This document shows, piece after piece, positions 15,618 through 23,579 of a stretch of DNA of 26,597 bases. Below the pieces are notes generated by a model. The model was not told the origin of the DNA and made no database searches. It saw nothing but the letters and a program-made list of their open reading frames with translations. Both the position numbers and the translations under genes were made by a program. Within the stretch, counting starts at the first letter, position 1, and every line of letters begins with the position of its first letter. This stretch comes from JBKEAJ01 sp047975005 (GTDB lineage Bacteria; Bacteroidota; Bacteroidia; Bacteroidales; Prolixibacteraceae), in assembly GCA_047975005.1 (NCBI GenBank), contig JBKECW010000012.1:1-26597 (forward strand), written 5' to 3'.

Positions 15618-16190
15618 CTACCAGTTCATAGCTCTTAGCTCGAAGTAAGACTGAGGGTGCAGGCAGGCAGGGCAAGTCTTGGGTGCAGCAGTACCCTCGT
15701 GGATGTATCCGCAGTTGCGGCACTTCCACATAATCTTGTCGCCACGCTTAAATACCATGCCTTTCTCAAGATTCTCGTACAAAGTGCGATAACGCTCCTC
15801 GTGTTCCTTCTCAACCTTTGCAATCATTTTGAATGCTACTGCAATCTCTTTAAAACCCTCTTCTTCTGCTATTTTCGCAAACTCAGGATAAAGGTCTGTC
15901 CACTCCTCATTTTCGCCCTCTGCAGATGCTTTAAGGTTTTCCATCGTATTGCCAATAACTCCGGCAGGATACGATGCGGTAATCTCTACCATGCCGCCTT
16001 CCAAAAATTTAAAGAAGCGTTTTGCATGTGCCTTCTCGTTGATGGCTGTTTCTTCAAAAATCTCTGCTATCTGCTCCAAGCCTTCTTGCTTAGCTACTTT
16101 TGCAAAATAGTTGTAGCGCATTCTTGCCTGAGACTCACCGGCAAATGCCTTCAATAGGTTTTGCTCTGTTCTTGTTCCTTTAATACTCAT
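15618..16190 (-). CDS. rbr: Rubrerythrin
   Basis: A 190-residue non-heme iron protein that reduces hydrogen peroxide in anaerobes, using electrons passed to its rubredoxin domain. The N-terminal ferritin-like domain (about 1-145) has the diiron ligand motifs ExxxxxxY (GESQARMRYNYFA), ExxxH (ETAINEKAHAKRF) and a second EKEHEERY. The C-terminal rubredoxin domain binds iron through Cys157, Cys160, Cys173 and Cys176 (KCRNCGY and CPACLHP). Length is typical. It is a single gene that reads away from the rplT operon terminator. A 7-bp inverted repeat lies just upstream and could be a peroxide-regulator site. Its presence suggests an anaerobic or microaerophilic life. Confidence 0.97.
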   Translation of the reverse strand: MSIKGTRTEQNLLKAFAGESQARMRYNYFAKVAKQEGLEQIAEIFEETAINEKAHAKRFFKFLEGGMVEITASYPAGVIGNTMENLKASAEGENEEWTDLYPEFAKIAEEEGFKEIAVAFKMIAKVEKEHEERYRTLYENLEKGMVFKRGDKIMWKCRNCGYIHEGTAAPKTCPACLHPQSYFELRAMNW

Positions 16191-16201
16191 TGTTGAAACT
16201 A

Positions 16202-16228
16202 TTACAATTTAACTTATTACGATTGTAA
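16202..16228. promoter_or_regulatory. Inverted repeat upstream of rubrerythrin
   Basis: TTACAAT (16202-16208) and ATTGTAA (16222-16228) are perfect 7-bp arms with a 13-base spacer, beginning 12 bases before the rbr start. The centre-to-centre distance is two helical turns, as for a dimeric regulator. No TAnnTTTG element is visible here. Assignment to a regulator would be a guess. Confidence 0.35.
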
Positions 16229-16254
16229 AATTAATGAATTCCTTTATTGAAAAC

Positions 16255-16298
16255 AAAAAAAAGCCACATCAAATATTTAGATGTGGCTTATATTTTTT
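16255..16298. terminator. Terminator of the infC-rpmI-rplT operon
   Basis: A perfect 10-bp stem, AAGCCACATC (16261-16270) with GATGTGGCTT (16280-16289), has a 9-base loop. On the minus strand it is followed by a T-run (16262-16255 and beyond). On the plus strand a weaker T-run follows. It serves rplT and may work both ways. Confidence 0.92.
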
Positions 16299-16313
16299 TT
16301 AATATCGTAAAGA

Positions 16314-16661
16314 TTATTTCTTCACCTTGTCGACTATTGCTTTAAATGACTCAGGATTGTTCATTGCTAAGTCTGCTAATACCTTACGGTTAATCTCAAT
16401 ATTGTTTTTTGCAACTAAACCCATAAACTGAGAATAGCTCATTCCATACTGACGAACTCCTGCATTGATACGTTGTATCCACAGAGCTCTGAATTTTCTT
16501 TTCTTTACTTTTCTGTCTCTGTAGGCATATAGCATTGCTTTATCTAAAGCATTTTTTGCTACTGTCCATACATTTTTGCGACGTCCGAAGTATCCTCGGG
16601 TTAGCTTCAGTGTTCTTTTGCGTCTCGCTTTCGAAGCTACATGGTTTACTGACCTTGGCAT
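16314..16661 (-). CDS. rplT: 50S ribosomal protein L20
   Basis: A 115-residue very basic protein that binds 23S rRNA early in assembly of the large subunit. MPRSVNHVASKARRKR at the N-terminus, the GYFGRRKNVW block and the RALWIQRINAGVRQYGMSYS block are diagnostic. It is last in the infC-rpmI-rplT operon and is followed by a strong hairpin terminator. In other bacteria L20 represses its own operon by binding the leader of rpmI. Here the 93-base gap between rpmI and rplT and the short infC-rpmI gap are the only places for such control; I cannot recognise a specific L20 site. Confidence 0.98.
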   Translation of the reverse strand: MPRSVNHVASKARRKRTLKLTRGYFGRRKNVWTVAKNALDKAMLYAYRDRKVKKRKFRALWIQRINAGVRQYGMSYSQFMGLVAKNNIEINRKVLADLAMNNPESFKAIVDKVKK

Positions 16662-16754
16662 AATTTAAATTTTAAGATGTTTAGCGCTCTTAGTTCAAGA
16701 ATCTTTGGGGCTAATACATCAGTTCAACAAATAATTAATAATTGGAAAATTAGA

Positions 16755-16952
16755 TTACTTCATACAAAGCAATAGTTTGACATTGGAAGTGCTAGTTTTG
16801 TCTACTCCTGCCCATTTTGTCAATCTACGCTTTTGCTTAGTCGTCTTCTTTGTTAGAATATGACTCTTGTAAGCATGCTTTCTTTTTAATTTCCCACTTC
16901 CGGTTAGCTTAAATCTTTTTTTTGCCCCGGAATTTGTTTTCATCTTTGGCAT
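16755..16952 (-). CDS. rpmI: 50S ribosomal protein L35
   Basis: A 65-residue, Lys/Arg-rich protein of the large subunit. MPKMKTNSGAKKRFKLTGSG and the later RKHAYKSHILTKKT are the L35 hallmarks. It sits in the conserved order infC, rpmI, rplT, with 34 bases after infC and 93 bases before rplT. Length is normal. Confidence 0.98.
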   Translation of the reverse strand: MPKMKTNSGAKKRFKLTGSGKLKRKHAYKSHILTKKTTKQKRRLTKWAGVDKTSTSNVKLLLCMK

Positions 16953-16986
16953 TGCTACTATATTTATTGTAAATAATTATTTCTCT

Positions 16987-17535
16987 TTACTTTCTTGGCG
17001 ACATGTGTATTATCATTCGCTTGCCTTCAAGCTTTGGCATGTGGTCGAGCTTTCCGACTTCTTCCAACGCCTCAGCAAATCTCAATAACAATATCTCCCC
17101 TTTGTCCTTAAATAAGATACTGCGTCCTTTAAAGAATACATAGGCTTTAACTTTGCAACCTTCTTTTAGAAAGTTCTCAGCGTGGCGTAATTTAAAATTG
17201 AAATCATGCTCGTCAGTATTAGGACCAAAACGAACCTCTTTTACTACAACCTTAACTGCCTTTGCTTTTATCTCTTTCTGTTTCTTCTTTTGCTGATACA
17301 GATATTTTTGATAATCGACAATCTTGCATACTGGAGGGTTTGCATTCGGAGATATTTCCACCAAATCCAAGTCCTGCTCATCGGCTAACTGTAAGGCCTT
17401 TGACAAGGGATAAACCCCTGTTTCTATACCTTCACCTACCAAGCGTACTTCCTTGACCGTAATCCTCTCATTCACCCTATGCTCGGGCTCTTGCTTTCTC
17501 ATCGGTCTACCACCTCGTTTCCTATTGTTGTTAAT
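16987..17535 (-). CDS. infC: Translation initiation factor IF-3, probable ATT start
   Basis: IF-3 binds the 30S subunit and checks the start codon and initiator tRNA. Residues after the N-terminal tail show the IF-3 N-domain (EHRVNERI, DLVEISPNANPPVCKI, DYQKYLYQQKKKQKE) and C-domain (KEVRFGPNTDEHDFNFKLRHA, KVKAYVFFKGR, LEGKRMIIHMSP). The ATG at 17502 would give 171 residues. I start 11 codons earlier at ATT 17535, giving 182 residues. A perfect AGGAGG lies 8 bases upstream of that ATT, an in-frame TAG closes the frame further up, and no ATG, GTG or TTG lies between. Use of ATT with a strong Shine-Dalgarno is the known self-control device of infC. GAGGTGG before ATG 17502 is the rival site. 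Confidence 0.93.
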   Translation of the reverse strand: MNNNRKRGGRPMRKQEPEHRVNERITVKEVRLVGEGIETGVYPLSKALQLADEQDLDLVEISPNANPPVCKIVDYQKYLYQQKKKQKEIKAKAVKVVVKEVRFGPNTDEHDFNFKLRHAENFLKEGCKVKAYVFFKGRSILFKDKGEILLLRFAEALEEVGKLDHMPKLEGKRMIIHMSPRK

Positions 17536-17543
17536 CGCTATAT

Positions 17544-17549
17544 CCTCCT
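17544..17549 (-). promoter_or_regulatory. Shine-Dalgarno sequence of infC
   Basis: AGGAGG on the minus strand, 8 bases before ATT 17535. It is the only perfect AGGAGG I noticed directly upstream of a start codon here; most other genes have A/T-rich leaders. It supports the ATT start. Confidence 0.75.
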
Positions 17550-17579
17550 ATTCTTTAAGTTAAAAAAATATTTTCGGCG

Positions 17580-17610
17580 CAAAGTTAAAACATTTAATCC
17601 TATTTTGCAA
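17580..17610 (-). promoter_or_regulatory. Promoter of the infC-rpmI-rplT operon
   Basis: TAACTTTG (17587-17580) matches TAnnTTTG, with TTG (17610-17608) 20 bases upstream. It overlaps the last codons of thrS. The leader to the ATT start would be about 38 bases. thrS readthrough may also feed the operon, as no terminator separates them. Confidence 0.75.
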
Positions 17611-19555
17611 CATTATGATAATTCATTTGCTCGTCAACCTGCTTGTGAATGAATTTTGCAAAATCGTCAAGACTCATCTTCCCTTTGTCTCCTTCCCCCT
17701 GACGCCTTACTGATACTGTCTTTTCGTCCATTTCACTTTCTCCTACTATTAGCAAATAAGGAATGCGCTTCAATTCGTTATCTCTAATCTTTCGTCCCAC
17801 TTTTTCGTTGCGGTCGTCAACACAGGTTCGTATATCTCTGGTATTTAAACTTTCAGATACGCTATGAGCATATTCATTGAAACGCTCGCCAACTGGTAGA
17901 ACAACCACTTGATCGGGCGACAGCCACAAAGGAAATTTACCGGCAGTGTGTTCTATCAGAACTGCCACAAATCGCTCCATCGAACCAAAAGGCGCACGAT
18001 GTATCATCACCGGACGATGCTTCTGGTCGTCAGCTCCAATATACTCTAAATCAAACCTGTCTGGCAGGTTGTAGTCTACCTGTATCGTTCCCAACTGCCA
18101 ACTTCTTCCTAAGGCATCCTTTATCATAAAGTCTAGTTTAGGCCCGTAGAATGCTGCTTCTCCAAGCTCTACTACGGTATTGAGACCTCGCTCCTCGCAA
18201 GCCTCTATGATTGCTTGCTCTGCCTTATCCCAGTTTTCAGACGAACCTATGTACTTTGTTGTATTCTCTGGGTCTCGTAGTGATATCTGAGCAGTATATT
18301 CTTTAAAATCAAGAGCATTGAAGATAATAAATATTATATCTATAACCTTTAAAAACTCTTCTTTCAACTGATCGGGACGGCAAAAGATGTGCGCATCGTC
18401 CTGCGTAAAGCCTCTAACGCGTGTAAGCCCATGCAATTCGCCGCTCATCTCATAGCGGTAAACAGTCCCAAACTCTGCCATCCTTACAGGTAAGTCCCTA
18501 TACGAACGAGGCTTAGAGGCATACAACTCACAGTGGTGCGGGCAGTTCATCGGCTTTAGCAGATAAGACTCGCCCTCGGCAGGTGTGAGTATGGGTTGAA
18601 ACGAATCCTTACCATATTTCTCATAGTGCCCTGATTTTTTGTAAAGCTCAATATTCCCAATATGCGGTGTAATAACCTGACTATAACCATATTTCTTTTG
18701 TACCTTTTTTAGAAATATCTCTAACTGCTCGCGCAGTACTGCTCCCTTGGGAAGCCACATCGGCAGGCCTTGACCGACATTCTGAGAAAAGGTAAATAGC
18801 TCTAGCTCTTTACCTATTTTGCGGTGATCGCGCTTCTTTGCCTCTTCCAATAACACTAAATACTCTTCTAGCATTTTTTGCTTGGGGAAAGTAACTCCAT
18901 AGATGCGTGTCAATTGCTTATTCTTGTCATCTCCACGCCAGTATGCTCCTGCTACTGCGGTTAGCTTAATGGCTTTTATTTGTTCCGTATTTTTTAGGTG
19001 TGGCCCTCTACATAAGTCTGTAAAATTCCCCTGCGTATAAAGCGTAATAGTTCCGTCCTCCAGCTCGCCAATTAACTCTGTCTTATATTCATCGCCTTTA
19101 TCTCCAAAGAGCTTGAGAGCATCAGACTTGGAAATATTTTTTCTTGTAATATCATTTTTTTGACGTGCCAACTCAAGCATTTTATTCTCAATGACAGAAA
19201 AATCATTTTCGCTTATCGATTTCCCTTCCGGCAGGTCAATATCATAATAAAATCCGACATCAATGGTAGGACCTATCCCAAACTTAGTGCCTGGGTAAAT
19301 ATCCTCTATCGCTTCTGCCAACAAGTGTGCCGAAGAATGCCAAAATGCATGTTTACCGCCATCAGTTTCCCAGGTTAATATATTTACCTTTGCGTCTTTA
19401 TCCAATTGCGTGGTCAAATCTCTGACTTCGCCGTCTATTTCAACTGCCAATGCGTCCTTTGCCAACTTATTGCTGATACTCCTCGCAAAGTCAAATCCGC
19501 TTATTCCCGATTCTACCTCACGTATACTGCCATCGGGTAATGTAAGTTTTATCAT
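17600..19555 (-). CDS. thrS: Threonyl-tRNA synthetase
   Basis: This 651-residue class II synthetase charges tRNA-Thr. The order is TGS domain (about 1-62), editing domain with His73xxxHis77 (HSSAH) and Cys182xxxHis186 (CRGPH), catalytic core, and anticodon-binding domain (from about 545). These editing residues fall at the same numbers as in E. coli. In the core, Cys338 (MNCPHH), His389 (DDAHIFC) and the His in VMIHRAPFGSMERF are the zinc ligands. Motif 2 is the FGTVYRYEMSGELHGLTRVRGF stretch. It lies just upstream of infC, the widespread thrS-infC-rpmI-rplT order, and has its own promoter (19616-19584). Confidence 0.98.
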   Translation of the reverse strand: MIKLTLPDGSIREVESGISGFDFARSISNKLAKDALAVEIDGEVRDLTTQLDKDAKVNILTWETDGGKHAFWHSSAHLLAEAIEDIYPGTKFGIGPTIDVGFYYDIDLPEGKSISENDFSVIENKMLELARQKNDITRKNISKSDALKLFGDKGDEYKTELIGELEDGTITLYTQGNFTDLCRGPHLKNTEQIKAIKLTAVAGAYWRGDDKNKQLTRIYGVTFPKQKMLEEYLVLLEEAKKRDHRKIGKELELFTFSQNVGQGLPMWLPKGAVLREQLEIFLKKVQKKYGYSQVITPHIGNIELYKKSGHYEKYGKDSFQPILTPAEGESYLLKPMNCPHHCELYASKPRSYRDLPVRMAEFGTVYRYEMSGELHGLTRVRGFTQDDAHIFCRPDQLKEEFLKVIDIIFIIFNALDFKEYTAQISLRDPENTTKYIGSSENWDKAEQAIIEACEERGLNTVVELGEAAFYGPKLDFMIKDALGRSWQLGTIQVDYNLPDRFDLEYIGADDQKHRPVMIHRAPFGSMERFVAVLIEHTAGKFPLWLSPDQVVVLPVGERFNEYAHSVSESLNTRDIRTCVDDRNEKVGRKIRDNELKRIPYLLIVGESEMDEKTVSVRRQGEGDKGKMSLDDFAKFIHKQVDEQMNYHNVAK

Positions 19556-19583
19556 AATTGATTAAATCTGTTTTTCTTGCTCG

Positions 19584-19616
19584 CAAAGATAAGAAATTAT
19601 AAACTTATCGAGTCAA
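19584..19616 (-). promoter_or_regulatory. Promoter of thrS
   Basis: TATCTTTG (19591-19584) matches TAnnTTTG, with TTG (19616-19614) 22 bases upstream. The leader is only about 25-30 bases, so there is no room for a T-box or operator-like mimic. Confidence 0.75.
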
Positions 19617-19689
19617 CAGGACGCCTAAGAAATCACAAAATTCTAAAAAACTTTGGGGGATTTTAATTGCAATGATGTTCTTTATTAAA

Positions 19690-19729
19690 AACATAATTGC
19701 AACATTGTTGCAATTATGTTGTATCTTTG
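19690..19729 (+). promoter_or_regulatory. Promoter and palindromic operator of the lipoprotein/ZnuD-like operon
   Basis: The arms AACATAATTGCAA (19690-19702) and TTGCAATTATGTT (19708-19720) are perfect 13-bp inverted repeats with a 5-base spacer. The -7 element TATCTTTG (19722-19729) starts 2 bases after the right arm, and a -33-like TTG (19697-19699) lies inside the left arm at 22-base spacing. A protein bound here would block RNA polymerase. The downstream receptor looks zinc-specific and a Fur-family gene follows, so a Zur-type repressor is the best candidate (inference). Confidence 0.8.
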
Positions 19730-19754
19730 GCAAATAATTTTTAAAACACTCAAC

Positions 19755-20315
19755 ATGAGAAAATTTAATCTACTGCCTATTATAGGCTTGTTAGCAATGC
19801 TTATTACGAGTTCTTGCAGTGAGGACGACCCAATAATCCCAAATCAAGAAGAGTTGATTACCACATTTAAGCTCACATTGACACCTGTGGATGGGGGCTC
19901 GTCTACAACTTTTTCGTTTCAAGACCTAGATGGAGATGGAGGCGAAGCACCTATTATTACAAGCGATACCCTTTCTAAAAATACCTCATACTACGGAACA
20001 ATAAGCCTGTTGAATGAGACAGCAAGTCCGGCAGAAGATATAACCGAGGAAATTGAAACCGAGGCATCGGAACACCAGTTTTTCTTTTCGACATCGGTGA
20101 ATGGACTAACAATCGCCTATAATGATAAGGACAGCAACAATCACCCTATTGGACTGTCTACAATGATAGCAACAACAGAGGTAGGCTCTGGCACTATAAC
20201 TGTAATATTAAGACACGAGCCCGACAAAAGTGCGGACGGAGTGGCTGACGGCGATATAACAAATGCAGGAGGAGAAACAGACATAGAAGTAACTTTCGAT
20301 GTGGAAGTCCGGTAA
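19755..20315 (+). CDS. Surface or periplasmic lipoprotein, partner of the ZnuD-like receptor
   Basis: A 186-residue lipoprotein: signal residues 1-20, lipobox SSC with Cys21, then acidic SEDD. The mature part is beta-rich (TFKLTLTPVDGG, TTFSFQDLDGDGG, YYGTISLLNE, GTITVILRHEP). It has Asp/Glu-rich loops and one His-containing stretch (TEASEHQFFF). A similar lipoprotein often sits directly before zinc-type TonB receptors in Bacteroidetes, sometimes labelled 'type 1 periplasmic binding fold', but I know of no proven role. A metal-capturing accessory to the receptor is inferred from the operon. ATG 19755 is chosen over 19716, which lies upstream of the -7 element. It overlaps the receptor gene by 17 bases. 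Confidence 0.8.
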   Translation: MRKFNLLPIIGLLAMLITSSCSEDDPIIPNQEELITTFKLTLTPVDGGSSTTFSFQDLDGDGGEAPIITSDTLSKNTSYYGTISLLNETASPAEDITEEIETEASEHQFFFSTSVNGLTIAYNDKDSNNHPIGLSTMIATTEVGSGTITVILRHEPDKSADGVADGDITNAGGETDIEVTFDVEVR

Positions 20316-22617
20316 ATATTTCCTCACCTGTTTTCTCTCTTTATTGCTGAATATAAGTGGTTTTACTCAAAATTGCAACTACTCGGCTTCGATTTATTTG
20401 GAGGAGCTGAAAACAGGTAAGCCTATTGCTGATGCGAATGTGTTTGTAAAAGAACTGCAAGCATGGAACTTCACTGACAAGAGTGGCTTTTCAAGAATTA
20501 AAGCTATCTGTGCAGGAGGGTATCATCTCGTTATAAGCCATATTGGATGTGAAACTTATGAGTTATATATACATATATCGGGCGATACTACATTGAACAT
20601 TACTCTTGACCACAACAGTCAGATACTACACGAGGTAAATGTAGTAGGAAAAGGTAGAATAAGCTCCACACAGGACCTACAGGCTCTTAATTACGAAAGT
20701 ATAACTCAAAATTCTAATGAGAATTTGGCAACTATGCTTGAAGAAATTGCGGGCATTAGCACTATTAAGAATGGTAGTGGAATATCAAAGCCTGTGATAC
20801 ACGGGCTTTATGGAAATAGAATCTCAATTTTGAACAATGGAATAACACAAAGCGGACAACAATGGGGGGCAGATCACAGTCCGGAAATCGACCCCTTGGT
20901 TGCAAACAGTATTTCCATCATAAAAGGTGTCGGAGCACTGGAATATCTAGGAAGTTCCTTGGGTAGCGTCATCTTGGTAGAACCAAGAAGAATAGAACCG
21001 GAGCCACATTTACATGGGAAAGGACGATACTTTTTTCAATCTAACGGATTAGGGAACGGAATAAACTTGGAACTGCAAAAGAATAGTAAAGCTATAGCTT
21101 GGAGAGCTATTGGCACATTTAAAAGGAGTGGCGACAATAAAACTCCAGACTACTACCTGCGAAACACAGGTAGCAGGGAGGCTAACTTTGCACTACAACT
21201 GGAGAAGTCGTGGACTGAAAAGCTGTATAGCGATTTGTACATAAGCTCTTTTAACGCCAAACTTGGAATATTACGAGGCTCTCATATTGGTAATATCACC
21301 GACTTAGAAGAAGCTCTAGAACGTCAAGTCCCCTTTTTTACAGAAGACAAGTTCTATTATTCCATCGATGCGCCGTCACAGAAAGTCAATCATCACCTGC
21401 TTAAACTTCACTCAAAATACACAGTCAGTGATCGGCATAACTTCGACCTGACTTATGCCGGTCAGTACAATCTTAGAAAAGAATTTGATGTACGACGAAG
21501 CGGCAGATCCAATATTCCTGCGCTAAGCCTAAAACAAATATCAAATTTTCTTGAATTGAAATATAATCATACTCCATCAGAAGTATGGAAGATAAAAAGT
21601 GGAGTTCAGGTTAATATCGTGGATAACACAAATCTACCAGAAACAGGTATACTACCGCTAATCCCTGACTACAACAGTCAGGAATACGGCTTGTTTGGTA
21701 TTGCATGCAGACGCTCAGAAAAAACAAATTTGGAGTTTGGTGTACGTTATGATTTTGAACACAGAAATGTGGCTGCTATCTCTACAAGTCTTCCCAGAGA
21801 AATTATCCGATATATAAACAATTATCATAATATCAGTGCCATGGGAGGCGTAAAGCATAAATTTAATGAGCTTCTAGAAGTGGCCTACAATATTGGTTGT
21901 GCTACAAGAAATCCGGAGGTGAATGAACTTTACAGTAATGGACTACATCAGGGAGTAAGCGGCATTGAGGAAGGGGACCCGGAACTCGACAAAGAAACAT
22001 CGCTTAAAAATACATTGTCTGTAAAAGGCAATATAAAAAGCAAATTATTTTTTGAAGGTCTGTTCTATTATCAAAGGATTCAAAATTATATTTATCTCAA
22101 GCCTCAGAACGAGATTCGTCTAACCATACGTGGAGCATTTCCTCTATTTAAATACGAAAAAACAAATGCCCAAATAAGCGGATTTGATTTAACTGCCACT
22201 TATAGGATAAGCGAACAGCTTAACTTGACAGGAAAATACAGCTATATAAAAGGATCTGATATTAGTAATGACATAGCCCTGATTAATATGCCGTCAAATA
22301 ATATTGACGGTGCAATAAGTTATCAACTGCCAAAGGTCGGGAAGTTTCAAAATTTAGATTTCCAGATTAGCAACAAGTTCGTTTTTAAGCAGAAGAACTT
22401 ACTGGCTTCTCAAGATTTTGTATCTCCTCCAGAAGCCTATAACTTGCTAGGTCTAAGGGCTTCTGCAGAGCGACAATTGCAGAAACTCAGATTAGCTGTC
22501 TCAATAAGAGCCGAAAACCTACTCAACACAACTTATCGCGAATATCTGAACAGACAACGCTACTTTGCCGACGAATTAGGGTTTAATCTAATACTCGGCA
22601 TCAATATTTTATTTTAA
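20299..22617 (+). CDS. ZnuD-like TonB-dependent receptor, probable zinc uptake
   Basis: A 772-residue outer-membrane receptor. Residues 1-24 are a signal peptide (ISGFTQ at the end). About 30-105 form a carboxypeptidase-regulatory-like domain. The plug (about 122-230) has KPVIHGLYGNRISILNNG (164-181) and QQWGADHSPEIDP (187-199). These two blocks resemble the plug of ZnuD/TdfJ zinc receptors, which have PVIRG, GNR and a WG-DH motif. The barrel has the usual NPEVNELYSNGLHQG block near residue 540 and ends LGINILF with a terminal Phe. It shares an operon with the upstream lipoprotein (17-base overlap) and sits before a Fur-family gene. Zinc as substrate is inferred from the motifs and context. 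Confidence 0.88.
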   Translation: MWKSGKYFLTCFLSLLLNISGFTQNCNYSASIYLEELKTGKPIADANVFVKELQAWNFTDKSGFSRIKAICAGGYHLVISHIGCETYELYIHISGDTTLNITLDHNSQILHEVNVVGKGRISSTQDLQALNYESITQNSNENLATMLEEIAGISTIKNGSGISKPVIHGLYGNRISILNNGITQSGQQWGADHSPEIDPLVANSISIIKGVGALEYLGSSLGSVILVEPRRIEPEPHLHGKGRYFFQSNGLGNGINLELQKNSKAIAWRAIGTFKRSGDNKTPDYYLRNTGSREANFALQLEKSWTEKLYSDLYISSFNAKLGILRGSHIGNITDLEEALERQVPFFTEDKFYYSIDAPSQKVNHHLLKLHSKYTVSDRHNFDLTYAGQYNLRKEFDVRRSGRSNIPALSLKQISNFLELKYNHTPSEVWKIKSGVQVNIVDNTNLPETGILPLIPDYNSQEYGLFGIACRRSEKTNLEFGVRYDFEHRNVAAISTSLPREIIRYINNYHNISAMGGVKHKFNELLEVAYNIGCATRNPEVNELYSNGLHQGVSGIEEGDPELDKETSLKNTLSVKGNIKSKLFFEGLFYYQRIQNYIYLKPQNEIRLTIRGAFPLFKYEKTNAQISGFDLTATYRISEQLNLTGKYSYIKGSDISNDIALINMPSNNIDGAISYQLPKVGKFQNLDFQISNKFVFKQKNLLASQDFVSPPEAYNLLGLRASAERQLQKLRLAVSIRAENLLNTTYREYLNRQRYFADELGFNLILGINILF

Positions 22618-22756
22618 TAATTCTGTATTGCAAAAAAAACTTGAGGATTCTTGTGTAGCATTCATGTTATGAATATATTAGCAGCATGGAGAAAAAGCAA
22701 GTATTTTGAACAGAGAAATTCTCAGAAACAACGAAATGTATATATGACCTACCTGT

Positions 22757-22866
22757 CTTGTCGACAAGTATATCTTGTTTTCCCAAAGGGGAAGATGATT
22801 GTAAAAAAAAGGAAAGTAATAAGAACTGTCGATATGGCATCTAAGATCTTAGTACCTGACAGTTTA
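22757..22866 (+). promoter_or_regulatory. Palindromes in the leader of the Fur-family gene
   Basis: The gap before the Fur-family gene has two perfect 12-base palindromes, CTTGTCGACAAG (22757-22768) and CTAAGATCTTAG (22841-22852). The second is nested in a further inverted repeat, AACTGTC (22824-22830) with GACAGTT (22858-22864). These could be protein sites or an RNA hairpin close to the start codon at 22883. No TAnnTTTG element is visible in the gap. Confidence 0.4.
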
Positions 22867-22882
22867 AAAAAAATATAAACAG

Positions 22883-23311
22883 ATGAAAGACGATTCTCAT
22901 TTTGCAAAACTACTGAGAGACCGAAAGCTAAAGGCTACCCCTACCCGCTTGAAGGTTATGTCCAGCATTTTCGAATACAAAAAAGCCATGCCAATGGCGG
23001 ATATACAAAAAGCTCTTAGAGATTTCGACAGGGTAACTCTCTACCGAACCATTAACGTGCTAATGGACAATGGCATCATTCACAAGGCTCTTGTAGATAA
23101 CAATGAAACTTACTATGCAATATGCAACAACAAGTGTTCTCCTTCTTGCCATCTGCACCAACACGTACATTTTAAATGTACTAATTGCCACACCGTAACA
23201 TGTGTGCAGACTAAAAGTCCAATAACATTTGCCATTCCCAATCATGTAATAGACAGCTTTGATATTGAAGCAACGGGATTGTGTGCGTCTTGCAAGAATA
23301 ATTCTTGCTAA
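22883..23311 (+). CDS. Fur-family metal-responsive repressor, possibly Zur
   Basis: A 142-residue protein with a winged-helix N-domain (about 8-80). KLKATPTRLKVMSSIF and DRVTLYRTINVLMDNGIIHK are the recognition-helix region of the Fur family. The C-terminal dimerisation domain has the metal motif CHLHQHVHFKCTNC (His90, His92, His94, His96, Cys99, Cys102) and a second pair, Cys134 and Cys137 (CASC), which form the structural zinc site. Which metal it senses cannot be read from motifs alone, and Fur, Zur and PerR share them. Position right after a ZnuD-like operon with a strong operator argues for zinc sensing. The start context AATATAAACAGATGAAA is the same as at the HMA gene. Confidence 0.9.
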   Translation: MKDDSHFAKLLRDRKLKATPTRLKVMSSIFEYKKAMPMADIQKALRDFDRVTLYRTINVLMDNGIIHKALVDNNETYYAICNNKCSPSCHLHQHVHFKCTNCHTVTCVQTKSPITFAIPNHVIDSFDIEATGLCASCKNNSC

Positions 23312-23579
23312 TCTGCTGGTAGTTATTATTGATGTGACCGGTAGTCATCGAATTAGCATATTTCTCAGCTCCAGAACTATTAAGAAGGCAAGGCGTGTTC
23401 CACGTGTTGTTAAGGACCTTGCCGGAATGAACAAAATGCTTTGCGTATTTCAGCCTGTAATTTATTCAAAATCAGAGATAACACCTTGGAAGATTAGGCT
23501 AAAACAACCGACCGCAAAAATCACAAAAAACAGCAAATTGATGCTTTAGCAATTGTTTTAGCACTCTATCCTACTCCTT

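Noticed and set aside
15657..16157. 166-codon + frame opposite rubrerythrin
   Set aside because: It is the antisense shadow of a well-conserved rubrerythrin gene with intact metal ligands; the Cys/Leu-rich translation reflects the opposite-strand codons.
23259..23549. 96-codon + frame overlapping the end of the Fur-family gene
   Set aside because: It starts inside the Fur-family gene in another frame, has no recognisable family, and has a basic, low-information composition. I see nothing else coding in 23312-23579, only a loose GGCAAGG...CCTTGCC inverted repeat (23387-23423).
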